Shown one piece after another: positions 9,836-19,193 of a DNA stretch of 64,000 nt. Both the position numbers and the translations under genes were made by a program. The stretch comes from Stieleria bergensis. GTDB taxonomy: Bacteria > Planctomycetota > Planctomycetia > Pirellulales > Pirellulaceae. Positions within the stretch are counted from its first letter, which is position 1; every line of letters starts with the position of its first letter. The notes under the pieces were generated by a model that was given only the letters and a program-made list of their open reading frames with translations, was not told the origin of the DNA and did no database searches. The stretch is from contig CP036272.1 of the NCBI GenBank assembly GCA_007745635.1, positions 2,845,124 to 2,909,123 of the forward strand, written 5' to 3'.

Positions 9836-10840
9836 TTATTGGCCTTTTTTTTTTGGGCCAGTGCTGGTCAATTCAAACTTCTCGGCAACCTGTTGCTGAT
9901 CGAAGTTCTTGGGCGGGTTGTAGTCCTGGTTTTCTAGCAGGCGTTCAACGCCAACCTTCTCTTGACCGAGAGAGAAACCGTTCTTGGGGACGTCCATGCC
10001 AGCTGTCCACAGAATGGCGTTGGCCATCAGGCGGCGCTGATTGTCATTGCCCCAGTTCCAGTGATAGTGTCCGCCGGTGAAGCCGAATGAACGGCCGCCG
10101 TCGGGTCGATCGTAGGCCCAGGCGACGGTCTGTTTTTCGCCAGCTGCAACGCTTTTGCGCACATGAGGATTGCCGCTGTGTGCTCCATCGGGGCGACGCA
10201 TGGTGTCTTCAGGAGCAACGGCGGCAAGGATTGGCGTGACCTTTCCCTGATCCGAAAAACGCATGTAAAAGTACCATTCATCGTCGGTCTTGAATGGTTC
10301 TACGCCCGCGGCGATCGGGTGATTAGGCAGCGATTTGAAATCTGCAACCCAGTGCGGATTGACGCTGTAGTGCACTTCGAAGTGACCGCCCAGCATTTCC
10401 ACCCAGTCGTCACCAGGCTCGCCAGGGACCATCTCCACCGCGTAGTGAATGCACACCAAGCCACAGCCCTTTGCGAGCTTCTTGCGCAGTTGATCACGAT
10501 GTGCCATCGCGACATGGCGGCCACCTCCGTCACAGTAAATGACGATCGTATCCGCAGCGTCGACCTGTTCGTCCGTTGGCCAGCGCTTGACGACTGTCAC
10601 GGCAGCCTTGTCGGTGCTGCTGGTGATCGCGTCGGCGAGCAATCGCACGCCCGCGTAGTGTTCATGCGAACCGAAACCGTGTGACGGGTTGCCAGCAACC
10701 AGCAAGACTTGCTTGTTACCGTCGGCGTCTTCTGCGGTTGCCTGAGACGCCAGTCCAGCGAGCAGACCATTCGCGACAACGAACAAAAGGGCGACAACAA
10801 ATGTTCTCGCGTGAGGGGGAGCGACCGGGGATCTCCACAT
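9836..10840 (-). CDS. Secreted ThuA-like protein (glutamine-amidotransferase fold)
   Basis: 334 aa from the ATG at 10840, chosen for its signal peptide (hydrophobic core FVVALLFVVANGLLAGLA, then SQATAED). The open frame reaches 11290, but that extension is Pro/Arg-rich without family character; an ATG at 10936 is another option. The ThuA-like domain shows VLLVAGNPSHGFGSHEH near the start, the VIYCDGGGRH and VCIHYAVE strands, and a C-terminal GFTGGHYHWNWG motif. ThuA-like proteins are linked to sugar metabolism. The frame ends with TGPKKKGQ right after an A10 run; one extra A would carry it into the dehydrogenase frame. Confidence 0.85.
   Translation of the reverse strand: MWRSPVAPPHARTFVVALLFVVANGLLAGLASQATAEDADGNKQVLLVAGNPSHGFGSHEHYAGVRLLADAITSSTDKAAVTVVKRWPTDEQVDAADTIVIYCDGGGRHVAMAHRDQLRKKLAKGCGLVCIHYAVEMVPGEPGDDWVEMLGGHFEVHYSVNPHWVADFKSLPNHPIAAGVEPFKTDDEWYFYMRFSDQGKVTPILAAVAPEDTMRRPDGAHSGNPHVRKSVAAGEKQTVAWAYDRPDGGRSFGFTGGHYHWNWGNDNQRRLMANAILWTAGMDVPKNGFSLGQEKVGVERLLENQDYNPPKNFDQQQVAEKFELTSTGPKKKGQ
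9845..9854 (-). other. A10 homopolymer at the ThuA/dehydrogenase junction, candidate slippage site
   Basis: Ten consecutive A on the coding strand (ten T on plus), flanked on both sides by GGCC. In the ThuA frame it gives KKKGQ-stop; a -1 shift, or one A added during transcription, gives KKKRPITKQGSASSKDAG and continues without a stop to 7413. Confidence 0.7.
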
Positions 10841-11609
10841 GGCTAGGTGACACCTGTGATTCAGTGGTGGGGCGTTGGGGTAAGGGGAAGCCTGAAGCAG
10901 CAACTGTAGGGCGGGCAGTCTCTGAGTTGCATTCATGAGACGCACTCCGCCATCGTCGACGGCAGGCCGGCAGTTGCAAGCGGGTTGCATTTGCAGTTGG
11001 TCGGCAGTGGTGTCTTCGGCTCCGCAAGCCGCCCGCGAAGGGTTGGCTAACGACCACAGTTTAACATCTTTCCGCCACCATTCGTAGGGATGGTCCGAAA
11101 AACTTTCTAGCGGCAGCCGCCTACCTCGCCAGCCTTCTGTGCGGTCATCGGTCGGGTGGGGACCACCTGGTTCCCGTTTTCCACAGTCCTCCGTTCGCTC
11201 TTGGGTGATGCCCCGGCACGCTATCGATGTTTTCAGTGGCTGGGAATCCGCAGTCGCCGGAGGCCAAAACTGGCGGTTTACCCAGGGCAACTGGCGGTCT
11301 AACTAGGGCAACTGGCGGTTCATTTGGGTGCAGAGGATCGTTCGCGTCTGCCGCAGCCCCGGCACGAGTGCCCGCCGGCGCGATCCCACCTGTTGAGGGT
11401 CAGAACCCTGCCGCCGGAATCATGCAGCCGTTATAGTGGTGCACAATGAGGCTGTCACCCTTGGTGATTCGTCATCAGCAGATCTTCGCCGCCGCCGCGC
11501 GGGGATGGAACGCATTGGGCGCAAACGCTGCTGCCGACTGATCGCCGGTCTGTCCTTACACGGTCTGTGACAACACGGCCTTTCACAACACGGAACGTTA
11601 GAAACAACG
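10841..11609. other. Divergent intergenic region with a 21-bp repeat
   Basis: 769 bp between the divergently transcribed ThuA-like gene and the FAD-linked oxidase. It must hold both promoters. Apart from a three-copy 21-bp repeat at 11268-11319 I found no gene or clear regulatory site. The long minus-strand open frame through this stretch looks non-coding. Confidence 0.5.
11268..11319. repeat. Three-copy repeat, 21-bp period (core aactggcggt)
   Basis: The 10-mer aactggcggt occurs at 11268, 11289 and 11310, an exact 21-bp spacing, with partly conserved flanks (agggca before the last two). Confidence 0.85.
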
Positions 11610-14600
11610 ATGGAAATCGATCGCCAACGAATTCAAGACGACCTGCTTGGCATCGTCCGCGGAGATGTGTTGTGCGATGAAATCTCGACGGCTTTGTATA
11701 GCACAGATGCCAGTATCTATGAGATCCGGCCCATTGCTGTGGTACGTCCCAGGATGGATGCCGATGTGGTCGCGTTGGTGCAGTACGCCAACGATCACGA
11801 CCTGCCGATTCACGCTCGTGGCAGTGGCAGCGGGGTGGCGGGCGAATCCGTTGGACCAGGGATCGTGGTTGACTTCTCGCGGTTCATGCGCAGCATGCGA
11901 AGCAATCCTGACGATGGGCAAGTCACCGCGCAGTGTGGTTTACCTCTGGCGGAATTGAACCATTTGATTAAACCCGAGGGGCGTTGGTTTGGTCCGGACC
12001 CAGCGACTCGCAGCATCACCACGATCGGTGGTGTGCTGGCGACCAATTCATCGGGCAGCCATTACTTGCGCAGTGGTTCGGTGCGTGACAACATCGAGTC
12101 GATCGGCATCGTGACCGCTGAGGGTGAGCGGTTGTTGGTTGGCAAGCATTCGCCTCGTGAAGAGGGCACCGCTGGAAGGTTGGCGCGGGGGCTGACAGAG
12201 ATTGCCCAGCAGTATCAACCCGCGATCGAAGAACTGAACAACAAACCGCCAGCTCGCAGCGGGTTCCGATTTGACGGTGTGATCGGTGATGACGGCCGAG
12301 TGGATTTGGCGAAGTTCCTGGTTGGCACGCAAGGCACTTTGGCCTTGTTTGTTGAAGGCACGTTAAAAACCGAGTGGATCCCGCGTCACCGTGGGATTGT
12401 GGTGCTGTTTTTTCATCGTTTGGAATCCGCATCGCGGACGGCCCTGAAGTCGCTCAAGTATGGTCCGGTCGCCTGTGATTTGATGGGACGCAGGCTGTTA
12501 GGCATCGCCCGCGAGATCGAACGGCAGTTCGAGGCGGTGCTTCCGCGCGAAGCCGAAGCGATGCTCTTGCTGGAGTTTCAAGCCGAGGAGATTGCTGAGC
12601 TTCAGCAGCGTCTGGAGATGGTGGCTGAGGAATTGTCGGTTGGCAGCGACGCCGCGTTTTTCGTCAGCAAGTCTTCGAGTCAGCACGAGCGAGATCAGTT
12701 TTGGACATTGGTGCGCCGCGCGACTCCGCGATTGAGTCGACTAAAAGGGCCGGGGATGCCGATTCCTTTTATCGAAGACATTGCGGTCCCCCCGGAGCGT
12801 CTGCCGGATGCTTTGTCGGCCATCCAGCGAACGCTGCGCGATGCCCAGTGCACGGCGACTATTTTTGCCCATGCCGGTCACGGGCAACTGCATGTGCGGC
12901 CGTTCATTGATTTGGCCAAGCCGGCAGATCGCGAGAAAATCCGTGATCTCTCCGAACAGGTTGCAGAGGTCGTGTGGCGATACGATGGACAGGTCAGCGT
13001 CGAACATGCTGCGGGACTCAGTCGCAGCTTTTTGCTGCCCAAGCAGTTTGGTCCATTTTGGCCCGCGATGGGGCAAATCAAACGCTTATTTGATCCACAT
13101 CATCGGCTCAATCCTGGCAAATTGTTCGGCGCGGTGCTGCAGCAGCCCAATGAAAACCTGCGTCCCATTGGTCAGACCATCCAGGTGTCGACCGGCACGC
13201 GCACCTTGTTGCCAGCTGCGGATCACATCGTGCAGGCAGCTCGATTGGGTGGACATCCTGTCCCGGATTTGCCGGTGCTTCAGCATTGGACTGCGAATCA
13301 TCGAATCGATGAGGTCGCCCAGAGTTGCAACGGCTGCGCGCGGTGTCGCACAACGGCTTCCGGCGAGCGACAGTGTCCGGTGTTTCGCACCCTGCGCGAC
13401 GAGGAGTCGACGCCGCGCGCCAAGGCGAACCTGTTACGGGCCGTGCTGAGCGGCGCGGTGGACATTGATTCCTTGGCCGGTGAAAAGGCCAAGTCGGTGG
13501 CCGACCTGTGCTTCCATTGTCATCAGTGTCGCTTGGAATGTCCCGCGTCAGTTGATATTCCCAAGATCGTGAGTGAGCTGAAGGCCCAGTACGTTCAAAC
13601 CAACGGGCTTAAGCTGACCCAGCGATTGCTGACCCGGCTGGACTTTGCCGCAGCCGTCGCAGCGCAAACACCGTTGCTGTCAAATTTTCTGATTCGCAAT
13701 CGATTTTTCCGGTGGCTGATGGAGGCGACGTTCGGTTTAAGCAGTTCGCGAGAATTGCCAACGGTTGCGTCGGTAAGTTTCATGCGTCATGCGTCGCGAC
13801 GACGTTTGACAAAACGCATCGAAAGTGACGGCCCCAAGGTCGTGTACTTTGTGGATTACTTTGCCAATTACCACGATCCCACCTTGGGCTTGGCATTGGT
13901 GGAAATCTTGCAACAGAACGGAATCGCCGTTTACGTGCCCACCACTCAGTCTGGTTCGGGCATGGCGCGGATCGCGGCGGGAGATTTAAAAGGAGCGCGG
14001 CGCGTCGCTCGCTGGAACGTCCGGATGTTGGCCGACGCGGTGCGCAGTGGATACCACGTGATCGCGACTGAACCCGCTGCGGTGTTGTGCTTGAGGCATG
14101 AATACCCCAGTTTGCTTGATGATGAAGATTCGCTCTTGGTCGCCAAGAATAGTTCAGAGGCCTGCGAGTACTTGCGTTCCTTGGATCGGCAAAGCAAGCT
14201 GGACCGATCGTTCAAAAACCTGGAGGCCGAGTTTGCGTATCATCGCCCTTGCCATTTAAGGGTCTTGGATCCCGATCCGGCTTCGCTGCATGTCTTGAAA
14301 CTGATTCCCGGACTGGACGTTCAGTTTGTGGATAAAGGCTGTAGCGGGATGGCGGGTGTCTGGGGCTTGGAACGGAAAAACTATCGCAGTAGCGTGCGGA
14401 TCGGTTGGCCGATGATTCAAGAAATGCGACGGCAAAAAGCGTCCTTTGCCAGTACTGAGTGCAGTGCTTGCAAGATGCAAATCGATCATGGTTCGTTTAA
14501 AACGGCAGTCCATCCCATCAAGTTGTTGGCCTATGCCTATGGGCGAATGCCACAACTGGCGGAGCAACTGGGATTGCCACCGTTGACCGAAATTGAGGAG

Positions 14601-14615
14601 CCTGTTTCGTCGTGA
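11610..14615 (+). CDS. GlcD-GlcF-type fused FAD-linked oxidase / iron-sulfur protein
   Basis: 1001 aa. Residues about 35-210 are a PCMH-type FAD-binding domain (HARGSGSGVAG near residue 68), followed by an FAD-linked oxidase C-terminal domain to about 490. Two iron-sulfur motifs follow: CNGCARC with a fourth Cys in QCPVF (about 571-590) and CFHCHQCRLECP (about 633-645). The C-terminus has CCG-type Cys motifs (YHRPCHLRVL, GCSGMAGVWG, ECSACKMQ). The combination equals glycolate/lactate-type dehydrogenase subunits GlcD and GlcF in one chain, passing electrons from a 2-hydroxy acid to the membrane pool. The substrate cannot be read from sequence. Its stop overlaps the moaD start (GTGA). Confidence 0.9.
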   Translation: MEIDRQRIQDDLLGIVRGDVLCDEISTALYSTDASIYEIRPIAVVRPRMDADVVALVQYANDHDLPIHARGSGSGVAGESVGPGIVVDFSRFMRSMRSNPDDGQVTAQCGLPLAELNHLIKPEGRWFGPDPATRSITTIGGVLATNSSGSHYLRSGSVRDNIESIGIVTAEGERLLVGKHSPREEGTAGRLARGLTEIAQQYQPAIEELNNKPPARSGFRFDGVIGDDGRVDLAKFLVGTQGTLALFVEGTLKTEWIPRHRGIVVLFFHRLESASRTALKSLKYGPVACDLMGRRLLGIAREIERQFEAVLPREAEAMLLLEFQAEEIAELQQRLEMVAEELSVGSDAAFFVSKSSSQHERDQFWTLVRRATPRLSRLKGPGMPIPFIEDIAVPPERLPDALSAIQRTLRDAQCTATIFAHAGHGQLHVRPFIDLAKPADREKIRDLSEQVAEVVWRYDGQVSVEHAAGLSRSFLLPKQFGPFWPAMGQIKRLFDPHHRLNPGKLFGAVLQQPNENLRPIGQTIQVSTGTRTLLPAADHIVQAARLGGHPVPDLPVLQHWTANHRIDEVAQSCNGCARCRTTASGERQCPVFRTLRDEESTPRAKANLLRAVLSGAVDIDSLAGEKAKSVADLCFHCHQCRLECPASVDIPKIVSELKAQYVQTNGLKLTQRLLTRLDFAAAVAAQTPLLSNFLIRNRFFRWLMEATFGLSSSRELPTVASVSFMRHASRRRLTKRIESDGPKVVYFVDYFANYHDPTLGLALVEILQQNGIAVYVPTTQSGSGMARIAAGDLKGARRVARWNVRMLADAVRSGYHVIATEPAAVLCLRHEYPSLLDDEDSLLVAKNSSEACEYLRSLDRQSKLDRSFKNLEAEFAYHRPCHLRVLDPDPASLHVLKLIPGLDVQFVDKGCSGMAGVWGLERKNYRSSVRIGWPMIQEMRRQKASFASTECSACKMQIDHGSFKTAVHPIKLLAYAYGRMPQLAEQLGLPPLTEIEEPVSS

Positions 14616-14881
14616 GTGAGACCCATGCTGCGATCAACGTTCAGTTGTTTGCAAAATTCCGCGAAGTCGCTGGTTGCGATCAGTTGCAGGTTGTGTTGCC
14701 AAACGGACTGCCCTGCACTGCCGATCAAGTGTTGAAGCAATTGGCAGCGCAACTTCCAGAGGTGGCTTTGCTGATTCCACAGTGTCGATTGGCGATTGAC
14801 GACGCCTATGTAGCCGCCGATCATGTGATTGATGACCTGAATGCACAGTTTGCTGTGATCCCTCCTGTCAGTGGCGGATGA
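14612..14881 (+). CDS. moaD: Molybdopterin synthase small subunit MoaD
   Basis: 89 aa, GTG start overlapping the upstream stop by 4 bp. It has the ubiquitin-like length and pattern of MoaD (NVQLFAKFREVAG at the start) and ends in the diagnostic Gly-Gly (PPVSGG). In the family the terminal Gly becomes a thiocarboxylate that supplies sulfur for molybdopterin. It is followed at once by moaE and a cysteine desulfurase. Confidence 0.92.
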   Translation: MSETHAAINVQLFAKFREVAGCDQLQVVLPNGLPCTADQVLKQLAAQLPEVALLIPQCRLAIDDAYVAADHVIDDLNAQFAVIPPVSGG

Positions 14882-14885
14882 ACTC

Positions 14886-15314
14886 ATGAACCCAGTCCAG
14901 CTCGTTGAGAGCCCGATCGAATTAAGCCAGTGGGAGAAGTCCCTCCAAGACGTCGATAGTGGTGCGCATGCTTGGTTCGCCGGCGTGACGCGGCGGAAAA
15001 CCAAAGCCTCCGATGGCCAGATTCGAATCACGGCAACGCTGCACTATGAAGCACATCCGACGATGGCAGTCAAGGAACTGCAGCAATTGGCAGACCAAGC
15101 CAAGGATAAATTTGGCTTGCTAAAAGTCGTCATTGTGCATCGTTTGGGCGAAGTTCCATTGGGGCAGGCGAGTGTGCTGGTAGGGTGCTGCAGTGCGCAT
15201 CGCAAGGATGCCTTCCTGGCCTTGCCATGGATCATGGATCGTCTGAAAGAAGACGTTCCCATCTGGAAACGCGAGACTTACGAAGATCAGCAAACCGAAT
15301 GGATTCATCCATGA
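14886..15314 (+). CDS. moaE: Molybdopterin synthase catalytic subunit MoaE
   Basis: 142 aa from the ATG at 14886 (a GTG at 14871 in frame would add five residues and overlap moaD). Family motifs are GAHAWFAGVTRRK near the N-terminus, YEAHPTMAVKEL, the VVIVHRLGEVPLGQASV core and the C-terminal KEDVPIWKRE with the catalytic Lys region. With MoaD it converts precursor Z (cPMP) to molybdopterin in the cytoplasm. The stop overlaps the next ATG (ATGA), a sign of translational coupling. Confidence 0.93.
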   Translation: MNPVQLVESPIELSQWEKSLQDVDSGAHAWFAGVTRRKTKASDGQIRITATLHYEAHPTMAVKELQQLADQAKDKFGLLKVVIVHRLGEVPLGQASVLVGCCSAHRKDAFLALPWIMDRLKEDVPIWKRETYEDQQTEWIHP

Positions 15315-16492
15315 GGCGACGGATTTATCTGGATCATGCCGCGACTCGGTTTCCCAAACCAGAGATCGTCCTGCAGACCATGTACGAGCATGCCCATAGC
15401 CAGGAGGCTGCTGTGGGGCGCGGAGCCTATCAAGCGTCACAGCAGGCATCACAGATCCTGGACTCATTGCGTCGCGAGATCAGGCTGTGGATTGATGCGG
15501 CCACGAGTGATGAAATCTCATTGCAGTCCGGCGGAACGGAGGCGATCAATGTCGGCTTGCTCGGGCTGCTGCGGCCCGGGGACCACGTGGTCACGACGGC
15601 GGCTGAGCACAACAGTGTTCTGCGTCCGTTGAAGCATTTGGTCGACCAGCAAGTGATTCGCTGGACGGTTGTCCCGGTGGGCGATGACGCGGTGGTCGAT
15701 CCGGATGCCGTGCTGGCAGCGACCAATGAAACGACACGCTTGATCGCCATCGTTCATGCAGTGAACGTAAACGGGGCGGTGCAGCCCGTGAAAACGATTG
15801 GCCAATCACTTGCCCAGCGATACGCCGAAGCCAGTAAACCGATTCTGTTCTGTGATGCCGCCCAGTCATTTGGGCATCTGCCACTGTCGGTTCGTGAGTT
15901 TGGTATCGACGTGTTGGCTTCCCCGGGCCACAAAGGGGGACAAGGTCCACTGGGGACTGGATTTTTGTACCTGCGTCAGTCGCTGCATGACGACATTCAA
16001 CCCACGCGTTTTGGCGGTACGGGGGGCCAGAGCGAGTCCTTGCATCCACCGAACGAGTATCCAGCGAAGCTAGAGCCCGGCAATCGCAATGTTCCCGCCG
16101 CTGCGGGTTGGCTGGCGGGATTACAGCACGCTTGGCAAGGGCAGCCATCCCCGCAGCAGGCTGTCGAGCAGCACGCGGCGATTCTGGGCCAACTTGCCCA
16201 GCAGTTGTATGCTCGGCTGAGTGAGCAACCCAACCTGCGCGTGATTGGACGTCCAGCTACACCGCTGTTACCGGTGGCCAGCATCGCGGTGGATGGGCTG
16301 CCGGCAGCGGAAGCCGCAATGATTCTGGACGGTGAGTTTGGTATCGAAGTGCGGTCAGGGTTGCACTGTGCGGCTTTGGTGCACGAGGCGATTGGTTCAC
16401 CAATCGATGGAACGTTGCGCATCAGTTGCGGCGAAGAGACCTCCGCTAGCGACTTGGATGCTCTCCTGGACGCGCTGGCTGAACTGTCTTAG
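15311..16492 (+). CDS. Cysteine desulfurase-like class V aminotransferase
   Basis: 393 aa from the ATG at 15311 (MRRRIYLDHAATRFPKPE, the standard family start); an open extension back to 15185 lies wholly within moaE. PLP lysine is in SPGHKGGQGPLG, and a Cys in SGLHCAALVHEAIG near the C-terminus fits the persulfide-forming position. The family removes sulfur from cysteine. Overlap with moaE by ATGA suggests it could supply sulfur to MoaD, although members of this group also serve Fe-S assembly or act on selenocysteine. Confidence 0.87.
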   Translation: MRRRIYLDHAATRFPKPEIVLQTMYEHAHSQEAAVGRGAYQASQQASQILDSLRREIRLWIDAATSDEISLQSGGTEAINVGLLGLLRPGDHVVTTAAEHNSVLRPLKHLVDQQVIRWTVVPVGDDAVVDPDAVLAATNETTRLIAIVHAVNVNGAVQPVKTIGQSLAQRYAEASKPILFCDAAQSFGHLPLSVREFGIDVLASPGHKGGQGPLGTGFLYLRQSLHDDIQPTRFGGTGGQSESLHPPNEYPAKLEPGNRNVPAAAGWLAGLQHAWQGQPSPQQAVEQHAAILGQLAQQLYARLSEQPNLRVIGRPATPLLPVASIAVDGLPAAEAAMILDGEFGIEVRSGLHCAALVHEAIGSPIDGTLRISCGEETSASDLDALLDALAELS

Positions 16493-16636
16493 GCGTTTGG
16501 GACGTTGATGTTCAGAGTAAGCGCCTGGGGGCTTGGGTGAGGGCTAGGTCAGAGGCTGGGGGCAGGGGCTGGGGGCAGAGTCAATTTTTGAGCGATGTTG
16601 GTGTCTGCAACAACAAGCATTCGCAGCCCGTTTGCC

Positions 16637-18130
16637 TCAATAAGCCGTTTCCTGTTTCCAGGCGACGCGCAAGGTTTTTACTAGGATTCGAATGTCCATC
16701 AACAGGGTCCAGTTGCGGATGTATTGGTGATCCCAGTGAACGCGGGCTTCCATCTTATCCAACGTATCTGTTTCACCTCGGCAACCGTTGACTTGGGCAA
16801 GCCCAGTGATTCCCGGTTTGACTTTGTGTCGTAGCATGTAGCCTTGGATCAGCGAACGATAGGCTTCGTTGTGTGCCGTCGCATGAGGCCGCGGCCCGAC
16901 CAACGACATGGTTCCCTGCACGACGTTAAACAGTTGTGGAAGTTCGTCCAAGCTTGTCTTTCGTAAGATGTTACCCAGTGGTGTGATGCGTGCATCGTGC
17001 TTGGTCGCTTGTTTGATGACGGGGCCATTGTCACAGGTCGACATGGAGCGAAATTTCCAAACGTCGATTTCTTTGCCGTCTAGACCGTATCGTTTTTGGC
17101 GAAAGATAATGGGGCCTTTGCTGGTCAGCTTGATGGCGATGGCAATCAAGGTCATGGGCAGGGCGGCCAGAATCAATGCAAACGAGCCCAACAAGAGGTC
17201 GCAAATCCGCTTGGAGGCTCCATCCATGCCAAAGAATGGATTCTCAAAGACGCTGACAGCGGGAATGCCACCCAGATTGGTCCACTGCGAGTGTTGCAAT
17301 TCGAAGACGTAAAAATCAGGGACGATATAGACCGACGCGGTTGTGTCGCTGAGTTGATCCAAGACATATCGAATGCGTTCTTCAGCGCGCATCGGCAGGG
17401 TGACCAGCACGGTGTCAATTTGGCCCGCTTTGCATCGCGACACCATTTCTTCTAATGTGCCAACAAGGTGATACTGGTCGGGAGCCTGTGACTGAGCCAA
17501 ACCCGTGGGGGAACGGTCGTTGGTGTCGGACGGCGTCTGATCGGATTCTTTGATCGTGCGCAGAGGGTTGCGATCATCAAACGCTCCCACCAGTTGCATG
17601 CCCAACGTGGGGTTGTTCTGCAGGTTCAGTGCGGTTTGCTTGCCCAGCACATTCATTCCCGCGATTGCCACCCGGCGGACGCCAAAATTACGTTTGTAAC
17701 GCGAGGCCATGACGATTCGAAACAGCATGCGGCCGAACGCCATCATGGACGGGGCCAGCAAGAGCCATAGCAGTAAGTTGCGGCGTGCGAACGGTTCCGC
17801 ATAGCGAGTCAAGAAAGCCAGCACGCACAGGATCACCACCGTCAGTGACCAAGACCAGGCAATCGTCGTGATCTCGCGATCCGCGCTATGCAGCGTGTTG
17901 GCGTGACGCAGGCCGGTGATCTGTGACGAAAAGAGATAACCACAGATGGTTGCCAAGCCCAGGATCGCGGTCTGTTGGTCAAAGACGCCAACAACGCACC
18001 ATCGAACCAACCAGAGCGATGCAAAGATCGTCAAGCTGTCGATGGCGGGCTGAAGCAAGTCCAGCAGGCGGCGTTCGGTCCAGATAGACGGAGCTTGTTT
18101 GGAGTGGGTGGGCTTGGACAGGGTGGACAT
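16637..18130 (-). CDS. Polyprenyl-phosphate sugar phosphotransferase (WcaJ-like)
   Basis: 497 aa from the ATG at 18130; an upstream ATG at 18190 adds 20 residues without hydrophobic character. About four N-terminal membrane helices are followed by a CoA-binding-like middle (RRVAIAGMNVLGKQTALNL) and a C-terminal bacterial sugar transferase domain: a membrane helix in KRICDLLLGSFALILAAL, then IIFRQKRYGLDGKEIDVWKF, LRKTSLDELPQLFNVV and LVGPRPH. It starts exopolysaccharide synthesis by loading a sugar phosphate on undecaprenyl phosphate in the inner membrane. No other polysaccharide genes adjoin it. Confidence 0.92.
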   Translation of the reverse strand: MSTLSKPTHSKQAPSIWTERRLLDLLQPAIDSLTIFASLWLVRWCVVGVFDQQTAILGLATICGYLFSSQITGLRHANTLHSADREITTIAWSWSLTVVILCVLAFLTRYAEPFARRNLLLWLLLAPSMMAFGRMLFRIVMASRYKRNFGVRRVAIAGMNVLGKQTALNLQNNPTLGMQLVGAFDDRNPLRTIKESDQTPSDTNDRSPTGLAQSQAPDQYHLVGTLEEMVSRCKAGQIDTVLVTLPMRAEERIRYVLDQLSDTTASVYIVPDFYVFELQHSQWTNLGGIPAVSVFENPFFGMDGASKRICDLLLGSFALILAALPMTLIAIAIKLTSKGPIIFRQKRYGLDGKEIDVWKFRSMSTCDNGPVIKQATKHDARITPLGNILRKTSLDELPQLFNVVQGTMSLVGPRPHATAHNEAYRSLIQGYMLRHKVKPGITGLAQVNGCRGETDTLDKMEARVHWDHQYIRNWTLLMDIRILVKTLRVAWKQETAY

Positions 18131-18193
18131 GGGGCAAGCGGAGCGGGAGCGTGAACAGCAGAACTGCTGTTTGAAGGCGTGTGTCCGCAAACC

Positions 18194-19123
18194 CTAGCTT
18201 GCCGTTTGGTCGGCCCAGTCGAGTCCCAGGTCCAACCATGTCGCTTGGTGTGTCAAGGCCCCGCTACTAATGCGGTCTACCCCGGTCGCAGCAATGTCAG
18301 CGATTGTGTCGATCGTAACAGTGCCAGAGGCCTCCAGTTCGACACGGGGGTTCAGTTCGTCGCGCAGCGCCACCGCTTGCCGCATTTCCTCGAGAGAAAA
18401 ATTGTCGATCAAGACAATGTGCGGACCCGTTGGCAGAACATCGCGAAGCTGAGCCAATGTGTCGACTTCGATTTCGACAAGGGTTGGCGCGTGCATGCGT
18501 TCAATCTCACAGTCGCTCCATGCCAGCGCTTGCCGGGCCGCCTCACTGGCCAATCGTGCCTGGCCTGATGTACCACCAAGTTGTAAGTGGTTGTCCTTGA
18601 TCAAAAAGCCATCGTACAAGCCGCGGCGATGGTTTTTGGCGCCCCCGCACTGCACCGCGTACTTTTCCAGCAGACGCCACCCCGGTGTGGTTTTGCGTGT
18701 GTCGTAGACGTTTGCTTTATACTCTGCCACCTTTTCGACGTATCGCCGGACACCAGTCGCGACGCCACATAGCCGACTGATAATATTTAGCACCGTGCGC
18801 TCGCAAGTCAGCAGATCACGCGCGTTGCCGGTCAGCCGTGCAAGTGGTTGACCGGCTGGCATCATCGCGCCGTCGTTGCCAAAGCACTGGACGCGAATGT
18901 CTGCGTCAAATTCTTCAATGATCCATGGCAGGGTGACCAGGCCCGCGCAAATGCCTGCTTGGCGTGGTACAACATCACAACTGCCGGTGGTGGTGGCATC
19001 AATCAGGCAGACGCTGGTCCAGTCGACTTGGTCCGCCAAATCCTCTGCAATCGATAACCGCACCAAGGCTCGTAAGTCATTTTCCAAGTCTGCGTCCGCA
19101 GTGACGGTTGAATAATCAAGCAT
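18194..19123 (-). CDS. nadC: Nicotinate-nucleotide pyrophosphorylase (carboxylating)
   Basis: 309 aa. I prefer the ATG at 19123 (MLDYSTVTADAD) because AAGGA lies 7 bp ahead of it; an ATG at 19150 adds nine charged residues. Quinolinate phosphoribosyltransferase motifs are the N-terminal AEDLADQVDWTS, the RTVLNIISRLCGVAT helix, DTRKTTPGWRLLEKYAVQCGG with GGAKNHRRGLYDGFLIKDNH, and the C-terminal EASGTVTIDTIADIAATGVD. It makes nicotinate mononucleotide from quinolinate and PRPP for NAD synthesis. It lies 63 bp upstream of the sugar transferase on the same strand. Confidence 0.95.
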   Translation of the reverse strand: MLDYSTVTADADLENDLRALVRLSIAEDLADQVDWTSVCLIDATTTGSCDVVPRQAGICAGLVTLPWIIEEFDADIRVQCFGNDGAMMPAGQPLARLTGNARDLLTCERTVLNIISRLCGVATGVRRYVEKVAEYKANVYDTRKTTPGWRLLEKYAVQCGGAKNHRRGLYDGFLIKDNHLQLGGTSGQARLASEAARQALAWSDCEIERMHAPTLVEIEVDTLAQLRDVLPTGPHIVLIDNFSLEEMRQAVALRDELNPRVELEASGTVTIDTIADIAATGVDRISSGALTHQATWLDLGLDWADQTAS

Positions 19124-19193
19124 TTCCTCTTCCTTCTTTCCAAACGCCATTTTTTTATTTTATTGCGACAACGAACCTAAGCGATCTGACACA

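Noticed and set aside
10841-11290. N-terminal extension of the ThuA-like frame
   Set aside because: Pro/Arg/Trp-rich without family match, and it would bury the signal peptide inside the protein.
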